In this document: positions 1 through 8,351 of the stretch, piece after piece
Layout: every line of letters begins with the position of its first letter
How positions within the stretch are numbered: the stretch's first letter is position 1
Source of the DNA: Ardenticatena sp.
Lineage (GTDB): Bacteria > Chloroflexota > Anaerolineae > Ardenticatenales > Ardenticatenaceae
Assembly: GCA_015487975.1 (NCBI GenBank)
Contig: WFOS01000037.1
Span: forward strand, 26,595-90,594
DNA length: 64,000 nt
Direction: 5' to 3'
The notes under the pieces: model-generated
Told to the model about the DNA's origin: nothing
What the model saw: only the letters and a program-made list of their open reading frames with translations
Databases searched by the model: none
Position numbers and translations under genes: made by a program

Positions 1-2
1 AT

Positions 3-1196
3 GTGGCAGCCTTATTACCAAGAACGACGCCTCTTGGGCAGGCACCGGAACGGGTGCATGGTGGTAGCAATGTCCGATGGATGAGTGCCTTGGCTGCCGC
101 AGTTGGTGAAGCCGTCGAACGCTATGCGTTAGCGATGTATCATCCTTCTTCATTTGAGCGTAAGTATGTTGGTGAGCTCCATTGGTCTCCTGATTTCTCA
201 TGGGAGTCTTTGGCCTGGTTTTTACCTGCACAATATGCACAAGAAACGTTTCCTTTTCAGACTCCTGATCCAAAAGTGGAGATCAGTGTCGTGAAAGGAT
301 ATAATCCCATCGTGGAAATGTATGAATGGTTGCCTGCCAACCTTGTCTACCTTCCGTATGTTACTCCGATGAATGAGCCCCGTTTTTCTTTTCAAATATC
401 AACAGGAACAAGTTGTGCGCATACCTGGTATGTTGCTGCTGTGCGTGCTATTCTGGAATTGATAGAGCGTGATGCACTCACGATCTGTTGGGAACGTCAT
501 GTTTCCTACCCTCCTATTGCTTCGGAAGATGTGGCGCTTGCGCTTCGATTCCTAGGTGGAACACCGCTTTCTGGTCTCGAAGTACGGGCATTCGATATTA
601 CAACTGATCTCCAAATACCAGTTGTCCTCGTATGTATACGCTCGCATTCACGGGCTCCAACATTTTCTATTGGAAGTGCTGCTGCATTTTCTCGTTGGGA
701 TGCCTTATCGAAGGCTCTGATCGAAGCAATGATGAGCTGGCGTTCAACTTCTCTGGTTTGGCAGCGTCGGCGATATATCTATCAAGATGTGATTCGAGAA
801 ATATACATGCGTCCATCTTTTTTTGCCCATGCACTCTATTATGCGTTTCCCGAAAGTGCTACTCATTTCGATTTTTTATGGTGCTCTTCACATGCGCCCC
901 GTCATTGTGCGCCTGAGGAAACTCTACCCTTGCATGATGATGATGGTTTCTCTTATCTGGTTGATACATTTCGTCGAAATGGTCAGCATCTTGCTCTTGT
1001 AGATTGTACACCACCAGATGTTGCTTCGTGGGGACTTTTTGTCGTGCGAGCAGTTTCGGTTTCATTGGTCCGCCAATCGATTGGTCTATGGCGTCATTTG
1101 GGCAATCAACGTATTGTCAAAGTGCCTGCTCGTTTGGGGTATGCCTCGTTGTGTTCGTCTGAAGAGTTGTTGAATGATTTTCACCCAGTGCCATAA
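3..1196 (+). CDS. YcaO-domain protein, SagD-like azole-forming cyclodehydratase component (5' end outside window)
   Basis: YcaO enzymes use ATP to activate backbone amides, most often cyclising Cys/Ser/Thr of a precursor peptide into azolines. The ATP-site signatures are visible: SALAAAVGEAVERYA near residue 28 and STGTS...ELIERDA near residues 133-156. The protein ends in HPVP, close to the C-terminal PxPxP tail of cyclodehydratases. Only about 25 residues precede the first motif, where relatives have roughly 60 or more, so the gene very likely begins upstream of the window. Stop is at 1194-1196, and a second YcaO gene follows with its ribosome-binding site overlapping the end of this one. 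G+C is clearly lower than in the rest of the window. Family assignment is firm; the exact modification (azoline, thioamide, macroamidine) is not readable. Confidence 0.85.
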   Translation: MAALLPRTTPLGQAPERVHGGSNVRWMSALAAAVGEAVERYALAMYHPSSFERKYVGELHWSPDFSWESLAWFLPAQYAQETFPFQTPDPKVEISVVKGYNPIVEMYEWLPANLVYLPYVTPMNEPRFSFQISTGTSCAHTWYVAAVRAILELIERDALTICWERHVSYPPIASEDVALALRFLGGTPLSGLEVRAFDITTDLQIPVVLVCIRSHSRAPTFSIGSAAAFSRWDALSKALIEAMMSWRSTSLVWQRRRYIYQDVIREIYMRPSFFAHALYYAFPESATHFDFLWCSSHAPRHCAPEETLPLHDDDGFSYLVDTFRRNGQHLALVDCTPPDVASWGLFVVRAVSVSLVRQSIGLWRHLGNQRIVKVPARLGYASLCSSEELLNDFHPVP

Positions 1197-1209
1197 AGGA
1201 GATGGCTGT

Positions 1210-2481
1210 ATGACGTCAACTGTAATGCCTGGTTTGGCAAGTTGGTGTACATATGTTGGATGGCATCGTGCATCGTCTACTTATCGAAATGATACGTGGA
1301 TGGTTTCGGTTCTTGGACGTACGCCTACGGGTACACGTATTACTGGAAGCGCACATGCTCTCTCCTGGCAAGATGCTCTCCTATCTGCTTGGGGAGAATC
1401 TGCAGAACGGTATTGTTTGCAGTTCCCTTGTACTGATCGGCTCTTCATGGGGACTGCATACTCGCTTCCATATGCGCCCTTGCAGATTTCCATGTTTCAG
1501 CCATTTGATGATTCTCAATGGAATCACCCAGAATTTATGTATGAGCGATTTGACCCATTGCGAGTTGATGAATGGACCAAGGCAATCTCACTGTATGACA
1601 AACATAGCGTATCTGTGCCCGCTTCACTTGTTTGGTTGTTAGCAGAACCATGTGTGCGCCTGACAGCAGGTGTCTCGACTGGAACGGCTGCACATCGTAC
1701 ATCCAACGAAGCACTTCGCCGTGGAATTTATGAAGTTGTTGAACGTGATGCTTTTACGATTGTTTGGGAATCCCGGTCTATTACTCCCCTTGTCCATCCT
1801 TCTGATGTGAGCCTTGCTGTTACTAACTTAGCTGCGTTACTTTCACGTAGTGGACGGCGCCTGTTGTTACGTGATATAACGACTGACATAGGGATTCCAG
1901 TTATTTTGGCGGTTATTGTCGATGACAAAATGCGGCGACCTGCCCTCGCACTTGGTGCCGCAGCGCGTTGGACATATCGGGAAGCTGCCGAGGCAGCTGC
2001 ATTCGAAGCCTATCATACATGGGTCTGGATGTATGAGGAACATCACAATCATCCGCTTTCTTGGCAAGATGCCTTTGAAGCAGCGCAAAGACCACACTCG
2101 ATGGCAGCGCATCCATTCCTCTATGGTTTTCCAGAGGCGATTCCTTTTGCCGAACATCTTTGGATAGAAGCATCGTTCCACACACCTTCGGATTTTGACC
2201 AAGAATTCCCCCTGTCGGTAAAAACCGAAGTTTCTCGCCTGGTTGCTCACCTTACTGCTCGAGGGTTTGAACCATTTGCTGTTGATATAACATTATCAGA
2301 CGTGGCTCAAATGGGGCTTACTGTATGGAAGGTGCTCATCCCTGGCCTTGTACCGCTTAGTATTGGCATCCACTGTCGGCCTTTGGGACATCCTCGTCTT
2401 CGAACTGTACCCCAGCGTATGAGCTGGCCGAGTAATGGTGTTCTTCCATATGGGGAATCGCCACCGCATCCTTTTCCATAA
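1210..2481 (+). CDS. YcaO-domain protein, second SagD-like cyclodehydratase component
   Basis: Second YcaO protein in tandem (423 aa). ATP is used to activate amide oxygen in a RiPP precursor. Motifs: SAWGESAERYC around residue 58, STGTA followed by EVVERDAFTIVWE around residues 156-182, and a C-terminal PPHPFP that satisfies the PxPxP motif of azoline-forming YcaO proteins. The ATG at 1210 is chosen because AGGAG (1197-1201) sits 8 nt upstream; an ATG at 1174 would overlap the previous gene and lacks a site. The two YcaO proteins are clearly paralogous but divergent, which raises the possibility that one is a non-catalytic partner or that each makes a different ring. No E1-like/ocin-ThiF partner or SagB-type dehydrogenase is seen here; they may lie upstream. 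Confidence 0.88.
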   Translation: MTSTVMPGLASWCTYVGWHRASSTYRNDTWMVSVLGRTPTGTRITGSAHALSWQDALLSAWGESAERYCLQFPCTDRLFMGTAYSLPYAPLQISMFQPFDDSQWNHPEFMYERFDPLRVDEWTKAISLYDKHSVSVPASLVWLLAEPCVRLTAGVSTGTAAHRTSNEALRRGIYEVVERDAFTIVWESRSITPLVHPSDVSLAVTNLAALLSRSGRRLLLRDITTDIGIPVILAVIVDDKMRRPALALGAAARWTYREAAEAAAFEAYHTWVWMYEEHHNHPLSWQDAFEAAQRPHSMAAHPFLYGFPEAIPFAEHLWIEASFHTPSDFDQEFPLSVKTEVSRLVAHLTARGFEPFAVDITLSDVAQMGLTVWKVLIPGLVPLSIGIHCRPLGHPRLRTVPQRMSWPSNGVLPYGESPPHPFP

Positions 2482-2657
2482 TTCCTCGGGTTTACTGGAT
2501 ACCAACATCGTCATGGAGCGTATGGTATCGCCAAGAGTGCTCGCAACAGGTGTATGCCTACCGGCTATGGGTTGGTTGTGTTGAACACGTGCGTAATTCT
2601 ATGGTTCCTTGTGTCGTTTTCGATGGGAAATCATTGAATGACATCAGGAGGTGTAAA

Positions 2658-3830
2658 GTGGTTCCGATTGCCCGCCGTAATCTCGTACATGATCGGGCGC
2701 GACTTGTCTTGGTTGTACTGGGTGTGGCTGTGACTGTCACATTGATCCTTTACAACATTGGCATGTTGCTGTATGCCATGGATAGAGCAGCTATCTATAT
2801 TGCGCATGTCGAGGCTGATCTTTGGGTAACTCGCCCTGGTTCGGACAATATTACCAAGCGCTCATTCATTCCGTCTACAACGTTGGCAGAGGTCGCTCGC
2901 CATCCTCATGTCGAAGCAGTTTTTCCACTGATTGTCGCTGATGTATCGGGTATACCGCTTGGCGTGGATGGAGCATTGCTCGAAGAGAGATCTTTCCCTC
3001 TAACGCTCGTGGGATACGAGACGACAACTGGTGTCGGTGGCCCTTGGGCATTACAGGATGGAGGAGGCGTTCGGCATCCACGTGCGAATGAGATGATCCT
3101 CGATGAGAAGGTTGCCCAGGAAAATAAGATTCTCGTTGGAGATACTATTCGTGTAGGTGAATATGAGTTGCGTGTGATTGCTCTCTCTCGTGATACCAGC
3201 ACACTTACTGAAAAAATGGGATTCGTTCCATTGGAAACTGCGCAGCGTATTCTCATGACGAATGACATCAGCTATGTGTTGGCACGAGTCGAAACGAAAC
3301 CTGTGGCGGTTCGCCACTATAATGCTTTTGCTGCACCAGAGTGGGAATGTTCGATATGTGATGAGCTTGCTGCTACAACCGAGTTGGATGTGCTCAGCCG
3401 AGACCAATTCCTCGAAAATAGTGTCGGTGTTTGGATGCAGTGGATTGGGGTATGGATCGTGGCAATGGGTGTCGTGGTGTTGGCCGTGGCAGCAGTCGTG
3501 ATTTTGTTGGCAACATACACGGCTACTGTGGAAAAATTACCCGAATTTGGGGTCCTCAAGGCCATTGGGGCAAGCAATCGCTTTGTGGCTCTCATCGTCC
3601 TAAAACAGACACTTTGGGGAGCAACGATTGGTTTTGTGTTGGGTGTGCTTGGAACATTTGCCATCGCCCCAATCCTGTCACGACTTTTTGATATAGACAT
3701 TTTGCTCAATGTGCCAGTTGTTCTTCTGACATATCTCGCTGTTATTGCCTTTTCTGCCCTGGCAGCTTTTGTGGCAATGCGCAAAGCTGTAACCGTCGAT
3801 CCATTGATGGTCTTTCACACACGTTATTAG
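2658..3830 (+). CDS. ABC transporter permease, FtsX/MacB-like
   Basis: Inner-membrane permease of about 390 aa. It has one N-terminal transmembrane helix (about residues 13-38), a large extracytoplasmic domain, and three C-terminal helices (about 268-385), the FtsX/MacB/DevC architecture. The segment KLPEFGVLKAIGAS is the typical cytoplasmic coupling motif of this family. A GTG at 2658 is preferred because AGGAGGTG (2646-2653) stands just upstream; an ATG at 2550 in frame has no site. It follows the YcaO pair on the same strand and could export the modified peptide or confer immunity, but no ATPase is encoded in the window and that role is inference. Lower G+C is shared with the YcaO genes. 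Confidence 0.8.
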   Translation: MVPIARRNLVHDRARLVLVVLGVAVTVTLILYNIGMLLYAMDRAAIYIAHVEADLWVTRPGSDNITKRSFIPSTTLAEVARHPHVEAVFPLIVADVSGIPLGVDGALLEERSFPLTLVGYETTTGVGGPWALQDGGGVRHPRANEMILDEKVAQENKILVGDTIRVGEYELRVIALSRDTSTLTEKMGFVPLETAQRILMTNDISYVLARVETKPVAVRHYNAFAAPEWECSICDELAATTELDVLSRDQFLENSVGVWMQWIGVWIVAMGVVVLAVAAVVILLATYTATVEKLPEFGVLKAIGASNRFVALIVLKQTLWGATIGFVLGVLGTFAIAPILSRLFDIDILLNVPVVLLTYLAVIAFSALAAFVAMRKAVTVDPLMVFHTRY

Positions 3831-3950
3831 CAATGTGTAATGGTTGAAACGAACGCGGCACCAGGAGGAGTGTGCACAGTCAGGGTTTGGGAAACACCGG
3901 CATTCGTATTCGATGAGCCATCGAACGCCTTTCGTGCAGATGAAACACAC

Positions 3951-3988
3951 AAAGGCCTGTCAGAATGAAGTCTCCTGACAGGCCTTTT
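3951..3988. terminator. bidirectional intrinsic terminator
   Basis: Perfect 13-bp inverted repeat (3951-3963 with 3975-3987) around an 11-nt loop, rich in G/C at the core and flanked by AAA on the left and TTTT on the right. It lies between converging genes (permease on +, glycosyltransferase on -) and can terminate both. Confidence 0.85.
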
Positions 3989-4054
3989 GCTTGAAGAAAC
4001 AAGATTTCCTTCCTTTTGACACATTGGCACGTTGTGAGATGTCGCCGAACCGGA

Positions 4055-5134
4055 TTACGATCTCCATTTGTGTGGCGCTGTTTCCGTTTCGGGGGTCTCT
4101 TCTTCGTTGGCGGCATTGCTATGGCGTGGCTGGCGATGCCATTCACTCACATCGGTAATGTGCGAGTGAGGTGGCATCATCGAGAGCATGGGGTGGTCGA
4201 GCCCCCAGGCTTGCGCGATGACATAGAGCGGGCGCCCTTTGCTTTCCTCGTAAATACGCCCGATGTACTCGCCTAAAATCCCCAATGAAATGAGTTGGAT
4301 GCTTCCAAGGAAAAGTACGGCAATCAATGTGGTGGCTTGTCCCTCGAACGCATGCAACCCGGACAGGCGCATGGCAACAACCACGGCTATGAAAATGACA
4401 CTCAACAGTGCGATGGCAAAGCCAAAATAGGTGGCGAGTTGCAGGGGAAAATAACTGAAACTGGTGATACCATCCAGGGCGAAACGGAGCATTTTTCGGA
4501 AGGGGTACTTGGTTTCTCCTGCATAACGTGCATGGCGACGGTAAGGAATGCCAATTTGACGAAAGCCGACCCAGGCCGCCATGCCACGCATGAAGCGGTG
4601 GCGTTCGCGCATGTGGCGCAACGTTTCGACGACTGTGCGGTCCATCAAGCGAAAGTCACCCGTATCGATGGGAATGTCCACGCTGGTGATAGCGTGCATC
4701 AGGCGGTAGAAAATCTTGGCAGTGAATTCTTTGAACCACGTTTCGCCTTCACGTTCAGTACGCACGGCGTATACCACTTCGTACCCCTCGCACCATTTGG
4801 CAAGCAAATCGGCAATCAGCTCGGGCGGGTCTTGCAGGTCGGCATCGATGATGACCACAGCTTGCCCACGGGCATAATCTAGCCCTGCCGTGATGGCTGC
4901 CTGGTGCCCAAAGTTGCGTGCGAAACTGAGCACCTTCCAGCGCGTGTCGCGACGATGAATCTCGTGCAGCAGAGCAAGCGAGTTGTCGCGGCTTCCGTCA
5001 TTGACACAGATGACTTCGAATGGCTCCCCAATCTGTTCCAGCACCTGCGTCAGGCGGCGGTAGAGTTCGGGAATGACAACCTCTTCATTGTAAATCGGAA
5101 CAATCACTGAAAGCAACGGCGCTTCTTCTTTCAT
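4055..5134 (-). CDS. family 2 glycosyltransferase, DPM1/GtrB/ArnC-like, membrane-anchored
   Basis: Transfers a sugar from a nucleotide donor to a polyprenyl phosphate carrier on the cytoplasmic face. GT2 fold motifs: [10 protein letters not shown] at the N-terminus, VNDGSRDNS near residue 44, [11 protein letters not shown] near 96 (metal-binding DxD-like), and a conserved FRLMDR. Two transmembrane helices follow around residues 235-300, as in GtrB and ArnC. The ATG at 5134 is preceded by GGAGG 8 nt upstream; an in-frame ATG at 5206 lacks one. The gene is monocistronic, divergent from the B12 operon and convergent with the YcaO region. The hydrophilic, charged tail of about 40 residues after the last helix is longer than usual. 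The sugar cannot be told. Confidence 0.87.
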   Translation of the reverse strand: MKEEAPLLSVIVPIYNEEVVIPELYRRLTQVLEQIGEPFEVICVNDGSRDNSLALLHEIHRRDTRWKVLSFARNFGHQAAITAGLDYARGQAVVIIDADLQDPPELIADLLAKWCEGYEVVYAVRTEREGETWFKEFTAKIFYRLMHAITSVDIPIDTGDFRLMDRTVVETLRHMRERHRFMRGMAAWVGFRQIGIPYRRHARYAGETKYPFRKMLRFALDGITSFSYFPLQLATYFGFAIALLSVIFIAVVVAMRLSGLHAFEGQATTLIAVLFLGSIQLISLGILGEYIGRIYEESKGRPLYVIAQAWGLDHPMLSMMPPHSHITDVSEWHRQPRHSNAANEEETPETETAPHKWRS

Positions 5135-5239
5135 GCTTGTTTCCTCCTTCACGCGTCCGCCTTTCTGAACGTACGCGGATTGGCTCGCGAATGGGTCGGC
5201 GCACATTGTACCTGCACCTGCAATCTCTGGGCAAACGTT

Positions 5240-5267
5240 TTGACAGCATCGGAGCTACCGATATACT
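5240..5267 (+). promoter_or_regulatory. sigma70-like promoter of the B12 operon
   Basis: TTGACA (5240-5245) and TATACT (5262-5267) separated by 16 bp, placed about 25-30 bp before the first bases of the cobalamin riboswitch. Predicted transcription start is around 5274. Confidence 0.7.
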
Positions 5268-5293
5268 CACCACGCGCTGACAATGGAATAGTC

Positions 5294-5396
5294 GTGGCAC
5301 AGCCGTCGTTCGGGGAAGTCCGGTGAAAGTCCGGCGCTGTCCCGCAACTGTGATTCGGCTTCGGCCGATAAGCCAGATCGCCGACGACGTGCTGCG
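5294..5396 (+). ncRNA. cobalamin (B12) riboswitch
   Basis: Contains the hallmark B12-box and core sequence of the cobalamin aptamer in order: a GGGGAA stretch, CCGGTGAAAGTCCGG, GCTGTCCCGCAACTGTGA, then AAGCCAGAT and a closing strand CGACGACGTGC that pairs with GCACAGCCGTCG at the 5' end. It stands between the promoter and the first gene of a B12 uptake and salvage operon, as expected. The following hairpin with a U-run suggests control by transcription attenuation: bound cobalamin would favour the terminator and shut the operon off. Edges are approximate. Confidence 0.92.
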
Positions 5397-5444
5397 CTCC
5401 CGCCCCCTTCGCGGAAAGGGAAAGGAGCCTTGCGCCAGCAAGCA

Positions 5445-5477
5445 CCTTCTCCAGCGACATTCGGGGGAAGGTTTTTT
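5445..5477 (+). terminator. riboswitch expression-platform terminator
   Basis: 8-bp stem (CCTTCTCC 5445-5452 with GGGGGAAGG 5464-5471, one G-T pair) followed by TTTTTT (5472-5477), about 50 bases downstream of the B12 aptamer and before the ribosome-binding site at 5502. Layout fits a transcriptional off-switch. Confidence 0.7.
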
Positions 5478-5513
5478 GTTGTTTTCAACATGGGGACGAA
5501 CAGGAGGGATGCA

Positions 5514-6548
5514 ATGCGTGGAATCAAGTCGGTTCTTGTGGTGGTCTTGCTCACATTGACGCTGGCAGTGCCCGCCTTTGCCGCGGCTGACTTGCCAGCC
5601 GCTGTCGCATGGTTGCGCGGGCAGGTGCAGGCCGATGGCGGTGTGAGTGATGGTTTCAGCGAAGGCAGCAGCGTTGGAGCAACGGTGGATGTGGTGTTGG
5701 CCGCTGCTTCGGTGGGCGAGGATGTCAGCACCTGGGCAACGCCTTCGCCGCTTGATTTTCTGGCCACACAAGCCAGTACCGCCTCGGGGGCGGGCACGCT
5801 GGCAAAGTTGACGCTCGCCGCAGTGGCAACGGGGCAAGCCCCCACTTCTTTTGGCGGGGTGGACCTTGTGGCGGCAATCAATGCTGCGTACGATGGCAAT
5901 ACAGGGCGCTTCCAGGGGCTGGTAACCGACCATGCGTTTGCCATGCTGGCGTTGAAGAACGCGGGGGCCCCCATTCCCGAAGGGGCTGCGCAGGCGTTGA
6001 TCGACCTGCAAGCCGATGATGGTGGTTGGTCGTTCGACGGTGCAAGCCAGTCCGATACGAACACCACGGCGCTGGCGATTCAAGCATTGGTGGCGGCAAA
6101 CGCAGGTGACGATGCGGTTGCCAAGGCCCTTGACTTCTTGAAGAGCCAGCAGAATGACGATGGTGGCTTCCCGTACCAGAAACCCAGCGACTTTGGTACG
6201 GATACCGACGCGAATAGCACCGCCTGGGTGATTCAGGCGTTGATGGCGGCGGGCGAAGACCTTGCCGACTGGAACAACCCGCAAGAGGCACTGGCTGCCT
6301 TGCAAACCGAAAGTGGCGCATTCCAATGGCAAGCGGCTGTGCCTGGTGAAAACCTGCTGGCAACGGCGCAAGCCGTTCCCGCGCTGGCAGGCTATTCCTA
6401 CGTGCAGGTGCCTGTGGTGGAAGCAGCACGCCCACCCGTTGTCCCCACTCTCCTGGCCGAAACGGGTGCGCCCGACACCACCTGGCTCTGGCTGGTGGTG
6501 GCAGGCCTGGCGGCATTGGGGAGCGGCTTGGTGCTGAAACGTGCCTGA
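5514..6548 (+). CDS. secreted squalene-cyclase-repeat protein, intrinsic-factor alpha-domain-like
   Basis: Exported 344-aa protein with a signal peptide (residues 1-23, cleavage after AFAA). It has an alpha6/alpha6-type repeat body marked by QADDGGW, QNDDGGF and QVQADGGV segments, and a C-terminal LAETG-like motif followed by a hydrophobic helix and KRA. The repeat fold is that of prenyltransferase/squalene cyclases and of the alpha domain of mammalian intrinsic factor and transcobalamin. First gene behind the B12 riboswitch; the next gene carries the matching beta domain. I infer that the pair binds corrinoids at the cell surface and hands them to the ECF transporter. Start at 5514 has AGGAGGG at 5502-5508. 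The LAETG tail could be a sortase signal or simply a membrane anchor. Confidence 0.82.
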   Translation: MRGIKSVLVVVLLTLTLAVPAFAAADLPAAVAWLRGQVQADGGVSDGFSEGSSVGATVDVVLAAASVGEDVSTWATPSPLDFLATQASTASGAGTLAKLTLAAVATGQAPTSFGGVDLVAAINAAYDGNTGRFQGLVTDHAFAMLALKNAGAPIPEGAAQALIDLQADDGGWSFDGASQSDTNTTALAIQALVAANAGDDAVAKALDFLKSQQNDDGGFPYQKPSDFGTDTDANSTAWVIQALMAAGEDLADWNNPQEALAALQTESGAFQWQAAVPGENLLATAQAVPALAGYSYVQVPVVEAARPPVVPTLLAETGAPDTTWLWLVVAGLAALGSGLVLKRA

Positions 6549-6609
6549 GCAGCGCACAACAGGGCGCGCGCCCAATGGGGTGTGCGCCCTTGCTTCTGGG
6601 GGACGTGGT

Positions 6610-7332
6610 ATGCGTCGAATAGTGGTGTTGGTGAGTGCAATACTGGCGCTGCTGTCGTGGGGGACGTTGGCTGTGATGGCTGATGGCCCCAATTACGCGG
6701 GTGTGGTGGTGCAATATGGCGATGGACGTGTGGAAACCGCCTGCGTCGGTTTCGATGAAGACACCATCAGCGGGGCGGAATTGCTGGCGCGGAGTGGGCT
6801 CGACGTCATCATGGATATGAGCGGTGGCGCAAAAGTTTGCGCTATTGGCGGCGAAGGGTGCCAGTATCCCACTGAATCATGTTTTTGCCAGTGTGAAGGG
6901 AATGGCCCGTGTGTCTATTGGTCGTATTGGCATCTCGACCCCGAAAATGGCACATGGCAGTATAGCAACCTTGGGGCTGGTGCGTATCAGGTCTCCCATG
7001 GCGATGTGGACGGTTGGCGTTGGGGAGCAGGAACCCCAGGCAATGCGCAGGAACCACCTGCGTTGACCTTTGCCGATGTCTGCGCCGAGGTGTTGCCTAC
7101 CCCCACGGCAACGCCTGGCATGCGTATCATCCCAAGCGTGACCCCTGAACCAATGTCTCCGCGTGCGCCCGTGGTACGCGAAACCCCCACACCCGCATTG
7201 CCGCCCACGCCACCCCCCACAACCACGCCTGCTGAACCCCTTGCCGATACCTCGTCGCCATGGCGCTTGCTTGCATTTGGACTGTTCGTGGCGATGCTGG
7301 TGGGAGGCATCATCGCCTCGCGGCGGAGATGA
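6610..7332 (+). CDS. secreted DUF4430-type protein, intrinsic-factor beta-domain-like
   Basis: 240-aa surface protein: signal peptide (1-25), then one domain of about 130 residues with the DUF4430 pattern, including a Cys-rich CFCQCEGNGPC and YWSYW...GTWQYS...GAYQVSHGDVDGWRWG. A Thr/Pro-rich linker follows, then a C-terminal transmembrane helix ending in RRR. DUF4430 is the domain family that forms the C-terminal beta domain of vertebrate intrinsic factor and transcobalamin. Here alpha and beta domains are separate adjacent genes under a B12 riboswitch, which supports corrinoid capture. Start at ATG 6610 is chosen for the signal peptide. Stop at 7330-7332 is a few bases from the next start. 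Confidence 0.8.
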   Translation: MRRIVVLVSAILALLSWGTLAVMADGPNYAGVVVQYGDGRVETACVGFDEDTISGAELLARSGLDVIMDMSGGAKVCAIGGEGCQYPTESCFCQCEGNGPCVYWSYWHLDPENGTWQYSNLGAGAYQVSHGDVDGWRWGAGTPGNAQEPPALTFADVCAEVLPTPTATPGMRIIPSVTPEPMSPRAPVVRETPTPALPPTPPPTTTPAEPLADTSSPWRLLAFGLFVAMLVGGIIASRRR

Positions 7333-7334
7333 CC

Positions 7335-8351
7335 ATGCCCTTTCATCCCTATGCCTGGCTTGCGTGGTGCGCGGCTGCGGTTAGTGCCACTCTGCTGACG
7401 CGCAACCCGTTCTACCTGACATTGGCATTGCTGGCTGTGTTGTGGGTGCGAAGTGTGCTGGTGCCCAACCCAGAAGGGATTGCCGCGTGGCTCTTGCGTT
7501 GGGGCTGGCTGTTCATCATGTTTGCGGCGCTCTTCAACGGATTGACCATTCACTACGGCGAGCATGTACTCTTGCGATTGCCCGCATCGTGGCCTTTGAT
7601 TGGGGGGGCGATCACAGCCGAAGCGATTCTCTTTGGCGCGCTGACGGGTGTGTCGCTGATGACGTTGCTGCTCATCTTCACCACGTTCAACGATGTCAGC
7701 GATTACGCCGAACTCTTGCGGTTGACGCCTGGCTTTTTGTTCCACGCCGGGCTTGTCGTGAGCATCGCACTTTCGTTCGTACCGCAAACGGTGCGTGCCT
7801 ACCGCGACGTGCGCGAAGCCCAAATGATTCGCGGGCATCGTATGCGTTCGTGGCGCGATGTGCTCCCGCTGCTCTTACCCCTGCTCATCGACGGGTTGGA
7901 ACGCGCCATCCAGTTGGCGGAAGCTCTGGAAAGCCGCGGCTTTGGTGGTCGTGCATTGCAAGGTGGCTTGCGAGCACGTCTGGCCTTGTTGGCTGGGTTG
8001 ATGTTGCTCTTGCTGGGCTTGGGGCTGCACCGCCTGTTGGCGCACCCTGTGGTGGGGCTGGGGATGAGCGCGGCAGGCTTGCTCTTGCTGTTGTGGGGCT
8101 TCTTCCGACTGAACCGTGCCGCGCGGCGCACACGTTTCCATCGACGCCCCTGGCACGACGAGGATAAAACCCTCCTGCTCATCTCGTTGGGTGTGCTGGC
8201 CGTCGTTTGGTCGGTGGCGCTGTTCGACCCTGCGGCGCTCGCGTTCTATCCCTACCCACGTTTGAGCATGCCCCCCTTCGAGACATGGTTGGGTGTGGCC
8301 TACATGGGCGTGGCTGCCCCTGCGTTCTGGAAACGGAGCGAATCTGCATGA
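7335..8351 (+). CDS. ecfT: ECF transporter transmembrane component T (EcfT)
   Basis: Membrane scaffold of an energy-coupling-factor importer that couples ATP hydrolysis to toppling of the S component. About 338 aa with several helices and the two Ala-Arg-Gly coupling motifs of EcfT, here AQMIRG and ALESRGFGG, on the cytoplasmic coupling helices. C-terminal helices after residue 215 are longer than in minimal EcfT. ATG at 7335 has GGAG 6 nt upstream; an ATG at 7329 overlapping the previous stop is the alternative. Operon partners: fused ATPases next, S component at the operon end. The context makes cobalamin the expected substrate. Confidence 0.88.
   Translation: MPFHPYAWLAWCAAAVSATLLTRNPFYLTLALLAVLWVRSVLVPNPEGIAAWLLRWGWLFIMFAALFNGLTIHYGEHVLLRLPASWPLIGGAITAEAILFGALTGVSLMTLLLIFTTFNDVSDYAELLRLTPGFLFHAGLVVSIALSFVPQTVRAYRDVREAQMIRGHRMRSWRDVLPLLLPLLIDGLERAIQLAEALESRGFGGRALQGGLRARLALLAGLMLLLLGLGLHRLLAHPVVGLGMSAAGLLLLLWGFFRLNRAARRTRFHRRPWHDEDKTLLLISLGVLAVVWSVALFDPAALAFYPYPRLSMPPFETWLGVAYMGVAAPAFWKRSESA

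Noticed and set aside
5085..6692. Long open frames on the minus strand across the intrinsic-factor-like gene and riboswitch
   Set aside because: They run antisense to a gene with signal peptide, repeats and ribosome-binding site, and the translated products are Arg/His/Pro-rich without domain motifs, a usual effect of high G+C.
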